DNA of 32,858 nt from positions 1 through 32,858 of the forward strand of contig CAMCXS010000064.1 in NCBI GenBank assembly GCA_945883495.1, read 5' to 3'. Positions 25,847-31,790 of this stretch are shown here, piece by piece; the stretch's first letter is position 1; the number at the start of each line of letters is the position of its first letter. The position numbers and the translations under genes are program-made. Under the pieces are notes generated by a model. The model was not told where the DNA came from. It was given only the letters and a program-made list of their open reading frames with translations, and did not search any database. This DNA comes from Akkermansia muciniphila. GTDB taxonomy: Bacteria; Verrucomicrobiota; Verrucomicrobiia; Verrucomicrobiales; DEV007.

Positions 25847-27586
25847 CTAATGTTTGGCGGTGAGTTCGAGGGTGGTGGCGTTGAAGAACTCGATGCACTG
25901 GGCGAGCTTGGGCATGGATTCGAGCCATTCGCGGGCGTATTCGATGCCAATCATGGTGGGCTTGATGCCGAGGCGATGGAGCTCCTGGAAGAACTCGCGT
26001 GCTTTTCCGTTACCGGTGCCCCAGGGGACGTCATGGCCATTTTTACCCGGCTCGTGGAGGTCGTGCATTTGGACGGTGAGGACCCGGTTGTTAAGCAGGC
26101 GGATGGCTTCGATGGGGTCGATGCCTTGGCGCAGCCAGTAGCCGAGATCGGGCGCTGCGCCGATGCGTTTGCTGCGGCCTTCGCACAGCGCGAGGACCAT
26201 CTCGGGACGCCAGGCGTGCGGGGAGATGTCGGGGCCGTGGTTGTGGATGCCGATGTTGATTCCGTATTCGTTGGCGAGTTTGTCGAGCAAGTCGAGCTGC
26301 TCGGCCTTGGGTTCGCAGATGAAGGTTTCGATGCCCATTTTGTTTCCAAACTCAAACAGCTTGCGGCAGGCGCCTTCGTCTGAGGGGATGTTTTGGGCAT
26401 AATAAACGGGCATGCGGACAGCGGCGGATTCCAGTTTCATGCGGATCTGGAACAGCTCGTCGTCGCTGAGGTTTTGATCGAAGTTTTTCGGGATGTCGTT
26501 GCTGACGCGCTGCATGAAACTGAGCCCGCCAATATAGGGCAGGCCGAGTTCAGCGGTCTTCTCGATGGCTTCGAAGAAGGTGTATTTGTGAAAGGTGTAG
26601 GCCTCGATGCCGAGGCGCCAGCCGAGTTTTTCCTGGGCGCGGACAGCGGGTGTGAGAAAGGCGCTGGGCGTGGTGTCGGCAGGCAGATCGCCGAGGACGA
26701 ACTGCACGGCATCGAGGTAAAAGCGGAGCATTTTCGCGTCCTCGAAGACGTGTGGACTGTGAGCGAGGGCGGAGTAGAAGACGCGACCTTTGCCGTAGTT
26801 GCGGACCCAGGCGAGGGCGTAGTCGTTATCGGCGCGGAGGCAGGAGTCGCCGGGCTTGTAGGTGGAGAGGTCGGTTTTTCCGGTGTCGATCGTCAACAGA
26901 ACGCGGACGGTTTTCCGGGAGTAGGGAGCATGGAAGCGGAAGATCTCATCCGTCCAAGGGTAGGCCTTGCCAACGAAGGCGTTGAGCAGCGGGTGGGTGG
27001 CATCGTCGAGAGCCATGACGATGGGTTCCTGGATATATCCGCCGCGATGGTTTGCGCCGCGTGCTCCAATCATGTGACCGAACTCGGGCCAGTCCTCTAG
27101 GGGCGGCCACTGCCATTTGGTAAAAGCGACGGATGTCCCATGGACGCCCATCAGGCCGGCGCCAGCGGTGACGAACTCCAGGAGGTTCTTCCGGCGTTCA
27201 GGCTCGGCCACGCAGGAGCCGATGGAATTGTTGAGAAAAACGGCGTCAAACTTCGCCAGCGATTCTTTGTCAAACAGCGCCGGGTCTTCGCTGATGGTGA
27301 CTTCAAAGGCTCCGGTGCGCTTGCCAAACTGTTTGAAGGCCTCGCTGGCGGCGAGGATAGAGGCGCGGTGGCCGTTGTATTCGATGTTGCGATTGAAGAT
27401 CAGAAGACGGCGAGCTTTCAGCGGCTTGGCCGTAGCCTGAGCGGGCAGGGCTTTCTCGATGCGTGCCCACTGAGCGGCATCTGGGACCAGTGAGTCCTCT
27501 GCACCCGAAGCTAGGCCACACGGGAGCATTGTCACAGCTGCCAATACGGCGGAACTGGAGGTGATGAGGAGATGGCGACGGTTCAT
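25847..27586 (-). CDS. ThuA domain fused to sugar-phosphate isomerase/epimerase
   Basis: This 579-residue protein has a twin-arginine-like signal (MNRRHLLITSSSAVLAAVTM) and an N-terminal ThuA-like domain (residues about 60-290: RRLLIFNRNIEYNGHRASIL, LAKFDAVFLNNSIGSCVAEP, ANHRGGYIQEPIVM). A C-terminal TIM-barrel isomerase domain spans about 320-575 (WRLGIEAYTFHKYTFFEAIE, AELGLPYIGG, NIGIHNHGPDISPHAW, IGIEYAREW). The metal-binding histidine and glutamate positions of the AP-endonuclease-2 fold are present. ThuA-type and isomerase proteins cluster with DUF1080 proteins in glycoside 3-keto oxidation pathways. It heads the minus-strand cluster and appears intact. Confidence 0.9.
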   Translation of the reverse strand: MNRRHLLITSSSAVLAAVTMLPCGLASGAEDSLVPDAAQWARIEKALPAQATAKPLKARRLLIFNRNIEYNGHRASILAASEAFKQFGKRTGAFEVTISEDPALFDKESLAKFDAVFLNNSIGSCVAEPERRKNLLEFVTAGAGLMGVHGTSVAFTKWQWPPLEDWPEFGHMIGARGANHRGGYIQEPIVMALDDATHPLLNAFVGKAYPWTDEIFRFHAPYSRKTVRVLLTIDTGKTDLSTYKPGDSCLRADNDYALAWVRNYGKGRVFYSALAHSPHVFEDAKMLRFYLDAVQFVLGDLPADTTPSAFLTPAVRAQEKLGWRLGIEAYTFHKYTFFEAIEKTAELGLPYIGGLSFMQRVSNDIPKNFDQNLSDDELFQIRMKLESAAVRMPVYYAQNIPSDEGACRKLFEFGNKMGIETFICEPKAEQLDLLDKLANEYGINIGIHNHGPDISPHAWRPEMVLALCEGRSKRIGAAPDLGYWLRQGIDPIEAIRLLNNRVLTVQMHDLHEPGKNGHDVPWGTGNGKAREFFQELHRLGIKPTMIGIEYAREWLESMPKLAQCIEFFNATTLELTAKH

Positions 27587-27599
27587 GCTGGCCGTATTC

Positions 27600-27722
27600 T
27601 TTTCGGGGTTAACTGAAAGGGCTACTAAACTGAAAGGGTTTTCCTTTTACTGAAAGGGTTTTCCGTTTGGAGCCCGGCCGCACACGAGTCACCGGTCGGC
27701 GTGAGATGGTGGGGTTCAGGGG
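27600..27722. repeat. ACTGAAAGGG iterations plus inverted dispersed repeat
   Basis: ACTGAAAGGG occurs three times at 27610-27655, the last two followed by TTTTCC. 27669-27722 is an inverted copy of the dispersed repeat (GAGTCACCGGTCGGCGTGAG, ATGGTGGGGTTCAG). A related ACTGAACTGAAAGGAAAACC appears at 7696-7715. Confidence 0.75.
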
Positions 27723-28246
27723 GCGGAAGGGAGTTTTCCCATTCATCTTGGGGTGAGTTGAACCCCCGTTGATGGTCTCGTCAAGGTTTTCGGTATCCCG
27801 GTGGTGGATCTGCGGTCGTTTCAGGGGGTTTGGGCCCGAATTTGGGCACGACCGCATGGATGGACAAGAGGCCATGGCCCCCGCCAAGCGAGGGTCATCG
27901 ATCCGGCACAAATTCGCGCGGATGAGAGACCGGTCGCGCGCGTGCGAGCCCCTGACGCGCGGACGGCGCACCAAACCACGCGGAGGGGACACGAAGTTGC
28001 GCGGTTGAGAACGCGAGAAATATCCGCCTCCCAACCGCATCCGTGCCATCCTGCCTATCCGCGCCTCATCCGTGCCCAACACAATCCTCCCGCCTCCCCC
28101 GCCCCGAGCGCCGCCGGCCTTTCTGGCCTTTCCCATCCACCCGATGGTTTCCACGGCGCGCGGGGCGGTTCATGCGGATTTGCCAATCGGGTGCCCGGTT
28201 GGTCGGGAGACGGTCCTGGTCCCCGGATCTGAGATCTCGGAGTGCT
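27723..28246. other. Region downstream of the DGR template repeat, no gene
   Basis: Overlapping open frames exist on both strands but none is convincing. The 28010-28130 stretch is low-complexity C-rich (ATCCGTGCCATCCTGCCTAT, CCGCCTCCCCCGCC). This segment lies immediately 3' of the template repeat in the sense direction and may be part of the template RNA. An imperfect echo of the target gene's end (DPGTRT against GSGTRP) is visible just beyond the TR. Confidence 0.45.
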
Positions 28247-28365
28247 CAGGGCGGAAACCCAGGTTGTTGTTCCGGTTCGTGGGCTGGTTCGCGTTGCGGT
28301 AGCCTGATCGGCAGTTCGCGGACGTGTTGTTGAACCCGCCACCCCGGTTCACCCGGTGCGCGCCT
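28247..28365 (-). repeat. DGR template repeat (TR)
   Basis: This is 119 bp, read on the minus strand. It aligns without gaps to the variable repeat at 31829-31947 with 11 mismatches, all at coding-strand adenines of the TR (28 adenines in total, 17 unchanged). Changed positions on the plus strand are 28267, 28270, 28271, 28277, 28280, 28315, 28316, 28327, 28330, 28348 and 28349. The TR starts at the RT stop codon (two-base overlap) and reads VNRGGGFNNTSANCRSGYRN then ANQPTNRNNNLGFRP in the target's frame. Its variable codons are almost all AAC, as in known DGR templates. It would be transcribed with the RT message as template RNA. Confidence 0.96.
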
Positions 28366-29359
28366 ACGGACCGTCCCCAATGGACGATTGCTCCAACACC
28401 CTTCCCGTCAAGGCCGGTTCCGTAAACGCCAAGGCCGCCGTAACCCGGTCTTGCAACTCCCTGCCGCTCAAACTGCCTCGTGCCCAGGCTCGTTCCAAAC
28501 CGCGCACCTTCTCCCTCAGTCTCCGGCGGCTCCGCCGATTCAGGCCCACCCAGCCTGGGTGGAAGCGGAACCCCACAAAATCCAATCCCCCACTCATCCG
28601 GTTCAACACCGGCGGTTTTATTTCCAGCCCCAACTCGTCCGTCGTAAACGCCACGACCCGGTTCCGCGCCGCTTTCAGCACGTCCTTGTCATCATGCCAC
28701 AGGATCAGGTTGTCCATGTACCGTGTGTAAGCTTTGATGCGCAGTTCCTCCTTCACCACACGGTCGAGAAATCCTAGATAGAAGTTCGCGAGGTGTTGGC
28801 TGGTCAGTGCGCCGATTGGCATCCCTCGCTCTGCTGGTTGGCCCGGCGGTTGAATCACGTCCGCCCACCAACTGATGAGCTCCCGTTCCCCGAAGAGGCG
28901 CTCCACTTTGGACAGGAGCCGGTCCCGGGGCACCGTTTCAAAGTAGTGGCGCACGTCCATTTTCAAATACCACCGGCAACGCGCCGACCAGCACCTCGCC
29001 TCCGCGATCGCCGCCCGCAGGCCGAGTCCCTGACGGCACGCAAAGGTCTGCCGCACCAGCCACCGTTCAAACACCGGCTCGCAAACGTTGATCACCGCGT
29101 GGTGCATCACCCGGTCCGGGAAACAGGGTGCTGAGATGAGCCGCTCCTTTGGATCGTGGATAGTAAACGTCCGGAACTCGCCGATCGGTCCCCGCCCGTC
29201 CACAAGGCGCCGTTGTAACTCCTCCAAACTCTCGGGCAGCCGTCGCAAGAATGCCTGCACGTCCCCGCGCGTCCTCTTTCCCCGGAGCGCTTGCGCCAGA
29301 GCGGTCTCCAGATTGGTCCACGTCCCGATCCGCGGCCACAGCTCAATTTCCCGCCTCAT
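28364..29359 (-). CDS. DGR-type reverse transcriptase
   Basis: This 331-residue RT has motif A as YLKMDVRHYFETV (D135), the DGR-typical motif PIGALTSQ at residues 181-188 (xGxxxSQ, with S and Q fixed), and the catalytic box YTRYMDNLILW at 214-217. In that box the usual second aspartate is asparagine (YMDN). Later motifs LGLEIKPPVLNRMSGGLDFV and GFRFHPGW and the arginine-rich thumb (RRSRRRLREKV) follow. It copies the TR RNA into cDNA with adenine-specific errors for transfer into the VR. The start ATG has AAGGG about 10 bases upstream. Its first codons overlap the tail of an HRDC remnant. Confidence 0.95.
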   Translation of the reverse strand: MRREIELWPRIGTWTNLETALAQALRGKRTRGDVQAFLRRLPESLEELQRRLVDGRGPIGEFRTFTIHDPKERLISAPCFPDRVMHHAVINVCEPVFERWLVRQTFACRQGLGLRAAIAEARCWSARCRWYLKMDVRHYFETVPRDRLLSKVERLFGERELISWWADVIQPPGQPAERGMPIGALTSQHLANFYLGFLDRVVKEELRIKAYTRYMDNLILWHDDKDVLKAARNRVVAFTTDELGLEIKPPVLNRMSGGLDFVGFRFHPGWVGLNRRSRRRLREKVRGLERAWARGSLSGRELQDRVTAALAFTEPALTGRVLEQSSIGDGP

Positions 29360-29400
29360 GATCCGCGATGCCCTTCAAAACCACTTTCCCGCCATCCTTG
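29343..29400 (-). pseudogene. 3' remnant of a second HRDC gene
   Basis: Immediately 5' of and overlapping the RT start, the other frame reads KDGGKVVLKGIADHEAGN and then stop. The intact HRDC gene at 30228 ends KDYGEEVLKVIAEHEARD and then stop. About 75% of bases match over some 90 positions (29322-29410 against 30210-30298). So this is the tail of a diverged HRDC gene that once preceded the present RT. Confidence 0.8.
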
Positions 29401-29462
29401 CACCGGCCTTCCCCGTTCAGGTCCTTTTCGCACCTGGTCGTTGAACCGCAATTTCCCGCAGC

Positions 29463-29490
29463 TTGCGATTCAGGGCGCGAGCGATAAGTT
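29463..29490 (+). promoter_or_regulatory. Possible promoter for the AbrB/PIN pair
   Basis: TTGCGA at 29463-29468 and TAAGTT at 29485-29490 have a 16-base spacer. The ATG at 29498 is 7 bases beyond, and no Shine-Dalgarno sequence is obvious, so a leaderless transcript is again possible. Confidence 0.35.
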
Positions 29491-29497
29491 TGGATTC

Positions 29498-29752
29498 ATG
29501 ACGACAACCCTGAGGATTCCTAAGGGGCCGATTGATGGTCTCGGTTTGCATGTCGGTGATACCCTGCAAGTACTAGCGGTGGAGGATGGCTCGATTCTGT
29601 TCAGCATCAGCCACAATGACCCCGCCGCTCCGTCCGGAAGTGCCAGTGAGTGGTTGAAGTCGGCCAAGGGCAGCGTGCATCTGGCCAACGGCGAATCACC
29701 GGATGCCCTGCGCCTGGAATACTACGCCGGCAAGTACGGGATCGGAGAATGA
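29498..29752 (+). CDS. AbrB/MazE-like antitoxin
   Basis: This 84-residue protein begins MTTTLRIPKGPIDGLGLHVG and continues DTLQVLAVEDGSILFSISHN, the swapped-hairpin pattern of AbrB/MazE antitoxins. A C-terminal toxin-binding tail follows (SEWLKSAKGSVHLANGESPDALRLEYYAGKYG). The frame is open further upstream, but the ATG at 29498 starts the domain properly. It lies six bases upstream of a PIN gene. The pair is inserted between the HRDC and RT genes on the opposite strand. Confidence 0.82.
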   Translation: MTTTLRIPKGPIDGLGLHVGDTLQVLAVEDGSILFSISHNDPAAPSGSASEWLKSAKGSVHLANGESPDALRLEYYAGKYGIGE

Positions 29753-29758
29753 GCCGGG

Positions 29759-30175
29759 ATGCGGGTTTTTCTCGACACGAACATCCTCTTGGATGTGCTC
29801 CTGAATCGTCCGGCTTTCGTGGCTGACAGCGAGGCCGTCATCCTCCGCTGTGAGGCTGTGGGAGCTGAAATGTACGTAGCTTGGCATGGGCTCGCCACCG
29901 CATACTACCTCCTCAAGCGCGGACGAACGGAACAGCAGGCCCTTTCCGAAGTGGACAAGATTCTTGCCTGGGCACGGGTAGCCGGAGGAACCGACCAGGA
30001 TGCAAGACGGGCGCGCCATCTTGGTTTCGACGATTTCGAGGATTCCCTGCAAGCCGTGTCCGCCGAATCTTGCGGGGCGGCCTGGATTGTCACCCGCAAC
30101 ACCGCCGACTTCTCCAAAAGCAACGTCCCGGCGCTGACTCCCGCGGGATTCCTCAAACAAGTGCCCGCGCCGTGA
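29759..30175 (+). CDS. PIN-domain toxin
   Basis: This 138-residue PIN protein starts MRVFLDTNILLDVLLNRPAF with the first aspartate at residue 6. Middle residues SEAVILRCEAVG and the C-terminal FDDFEDSLQAVSAESCGAAW, IVTRNTADF complete the acidic set. GCCGGG six bases upstream of the ATG is a weak ribosome-binding site. Pairing with an AbrB-like antitoxin is a known combination. It is likely an RNase. Both genes are intact. Confidence 0.88.
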   Translation: MRVFLDTNILLDVLLNRPAFVADSEAVILRCEAVGAEMYVAWHGLATAYYLLKRGRTEQQALSEVDKILAWARVAGGTDQDARRARHLGFDDFEDSLQAVSAESCGAAWIVTRNTADFSKSNVPALTPAGFLKQVPAP

Positions 30176-30189
30176 CCACGAATCGCCCC

Positions 30190-30244
30190 TGCGAACACGT
30201 TCCATGATTTCGATCCGAGCCCACAGATCAATCTCTCGCCTCAT
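30190..30244 (-). pseudogene. 5' remnant of a second RT gene
   Basis: Overlapping the end of the HRDC gene, an ATG at 30244 opens a frame reading MRREIDLWARIEIMER, which parallels the present RT start MRREIELWPRIGTWTN. After about 16 codons the resemblance ends near the TA module. It marks the lost RT that once followed this HRDC gene with the same overlap. Confidence 0.72.
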
Positions 30245-30686
30245 GCTCCGCGATGACTTTCAAGACCTCTTCCCCGTAATCCTTGCACCGCCCTTCACCC
30301 ACGCCTTCGATCGCCTTCAACTCTTCCACCGTCCCGCAGCGCTGCTCCGCGATGTCCGCCAACTGCGCGTTGGAGAAGATCTTAAACAGCCGAGGCACCT
30401 TGTCCCGTTCCCCGCGTTCCTTGCGCCAGTCCTTAAGCTTCAAATACAGCCGGAACCCATCGGGTCCGAGCCGTTCCTCGTAGCCGTCATCCGGTTTTTT
30501 GTCATTTTTGCGGAACGGCGGCTTTTCCTGAGGAGTTTTGCTTTCCCCATACTCCAGACAATAGGCCCAACCGCCATCCACCTGACGGCGGTCGATCTGC
30601 AAAATCCGGTGAGTGCCCAGGAATCGGTTCAACTCATCCTGGACCGGACCACCGGAAAACGGTACGAGAAAATGTTCAAATGGCAC
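30228..30686 (-). CDS. HRDC-domain DGR accessory protein
   Basis: This 152-residue protein starts at the GTG at 30686, reading VPFEHFLVPFSGGPVQDELN then RFLGTHRILQIDRRQVDGGW. The C-terminal HRDC domain (residues about 78-150) shows LYLKLKDWRKERGERDKVPR, LFKIFSNAQLADIAEQRCGT and EELKAIEGVGEGRCKDYGEE. HRDC domains bind nucleic acid in RecQ and RNase D. HRDC accessory proteins have been noted in DGRs, often in place of Avd. Upstream the frame runs into a palindromic repeat, so the GTG (which starts just before the conserved FxxPFSGG) is preferred. The stop overlaps an RT-start remnant. Confidence 0.85.
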   Translation of the reverse strand: MPFEHFLVPFSGGPVQDELNRFLGTHRILQIDRRQVDGGWAYCLEYGESKTPQEKPPFRKNDKKPDDGYEERLGPDGFRLYLKLKDWRKERGERDKVPRLFKIFSNAQLADIAEQRCGTVEELKAIEGVGEGRCKDYGEEVLKVIAEHEARD

Positions 30687-30702
30687 AACTGAGTCAGGTT
30701 TC

Positions 30703-30771
30703 CTCGCACGAAGACGCAAAGGCACGAAGAAGGAAAAGAAATTTCTTTGTGTCTTTGTGCCTTCGTGCGAG
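30703..30771. repeat. Extragenic palindromic repeat, type GCACGAAGACRCAAAGGCAC
   Basis: CTCGCACGAAGACGCAAAGG and CTTTGTGCCTTCGTGCGAG form a long hairpin. Other copies are at 30953-31021 (inside the 250-bp duplication), 31438-31502, 31530-31595 and 31619-31685. Together they form a cluster between the HRDC gene and the DGR target gene. Confidence 0.85.
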
Positions 30772-30791
30772 CACCCATCCTTCGTGCGAGC

Positions 30792-30850
30792 ATGGACCAC
30801 ATGGAACGTTTGGAACAGATCGCCACCGATGTCGTGGATGCCGCCGTCAA
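30792..30850 (+). pseudogene. Truncated 5' copy of the GxxExxY gene
   Basis: The first 20 codons (MDHMERLEQIATDVVDAAVK) match the intact gene at 31042 and are cut by the duplication junction at 30851. Confidence 0.85.
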
Positions 30851-30936
30851 AAAATCCGGTGAGTGCCCAGGAATCGGTTCAACTCATCCTGGACCGAACC
30901 ACCGGAGAACGGTACGAGAAAATGTTCAAATGGCAC
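30850..30936 (-). pseudogene. Truncated 5' copy of the HRDC gene
   Basis: The minus strand reads VPFEHFLVPFSGGSVQDELN, RFLGTHRIF before the frame is lost at the duplication junction. It matches the first 29 codons of the intact HRDC gene with one residue change (P to S). Confidence 0.85.
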
Positions 30937-31041
30937 AACTGACGCAGGTTTCCTCGCACGAAGACGCAAAGGCACGAAGAAGGAAAAGAAAATTCTTTGT
31001 GGCTTTGTGCCTTTGTGCGAGCCCCCATCATTCGTGCGAGC

Positions 31042-31428
31042 ATGGACCACATGGAACGTTTGGAACAGATCGCCACCGATGTCGTCGATGCCGCCGTCAA
31101 ATTGCACATGGCGCTGGGACCCGGCCTGTTGGAATCGGTCTACACCATTCTCCTGGCCAAGAAGCTTGAGGAACGCGGTTACCAGGTGGAACGCGAAGTC
31201 GCCATCCCGTTGGTCTACGAAGGCGTCACGTTCGAGATGGGATTCAGAGCCGATCTCCTCATCGAAGGTTGTTTTCTGGTGGAGTTGAAGTCGGTCGAGA
31301 AGCTCCAACCCGTTCACGCCAAACAACTGCTCACCTACCTCAAGCTGACCGGCCATCGCCTCGGTCTCCTCATCAACTTCGGCGAAGCCTATCTCAAGGA
31401 CGGCATCAAGCGGCTGGTGAACGGGTGA
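31042..31428 (+). CDS. GxxExxY protein (PD-(D/E)XK-type)
   Basis: This 128-residue protein contains the family signature GPGLLESVY (G-x-x-E-x-x-Y, residues about 25-33). The nuclease-like RADLLIEGCFLVELKSV carries the D...ExK pattern of the PD-(D/E)XK superfamily. The C-terminus reads KQLLTYLKLTGHRLGLLINF, GEAYLKDGIKRLVNG. The function of GxxExxY proteins is unknown. They are common in this phylum and often lie near repeats. An ATG at 31051 is an alternative start. It is divergent from HRDC and the two share a control region, duplicated just upstream. Confidence 0.9.
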   Translation: MDHMERLEQIATDVVDAAVKLHMALGPGLLESVYTILLAKKLEERGYQVEREVAIPLVYEGVTFEMGFRADLLIEGCFLVELKSVEKLQPVHAKQLLTYLKLTGHRLGLLINFGEAYLKDGIKRLVNG

Positions 31429-31437
31429 TCGCATTTC

Positions 31438-31685
31438 CTCGCACAAAGCCACGAAGACACAAAGAACTCTTCCCCCCTTCGTGCCTTTGTGTCTTCGTGC
31501 GAGAACCTTTCCCGACTGACGTATCGGGCCTCGCTCAAAGCCACGAAGACACAAAGATTTCGCCTCCCCTTCGTGCCTTTGTGCCTTCGTGCGAGATCCC
31601 TCCCCTACGGAGATCAGGCCTCGCACAAAGACGCGAAGACACAAAGATATCTCCTCCCCTTCGTGCCTTTGTGCCTTCGTGCGAG
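31438..31685. repeat. Array of three palindromic repeats
   Basis: Hairpin units at 31438-31502, 31530-31595 and 31619-31685 share arms of the form CACGAAGACACAAAG and CTTTGTGYCTTCGTGCGAG with variable spacers. They fill the 3' side of the DGR target gene, between its stop (31791) and the GxxExxY stop (31428). Confidence 0.85.
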
Positions 31686-31790
31686 CCCCGTTCCCCTTCC
31701 GAGTGCGCCCGCTCCAGCCGCTCCAGTGCCGCTGCGGTGGGGCGGGCAGAGCCCTTGCTCCCCACCGCCGCGTCCCTGGCGCGGCTTCCG

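Larger units (their letters stand above)
30601..31100. repeat. Tandem 250-bp duplication of a divergent control region
   Basis: 30601-30850 and 30851-31100 align without gaps at an offset of 250. Each copy holds the 5' end of HRDC (minus), a palindromic repeat and the 5' end of the GxxExxY gene (plus). Scattered substitutions show it is not extremely recent. Confidence 0.95.

Noticed and set aside
27609-28154. Minus-strand frame of 181 residues downstream of the TR
   Set aside because: Low-complexity arginine/glycine/proline composition, passes through the inverted dispersed repeat, and no ribosome-binding site or domain.
28364-29359. Retron or group II intron reverse transcriptase
   Set aside because: The xGxxxSQ motif, the adjacent TR, the matching VR and the lack of an msr/msd structure or maturase domain point to a DGR.
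31438-31685. CRISPR array
   Set aside because: The repeated units are palindromes of variable length with no constant repeat/spacer spacing, and no cas gene is nearby.
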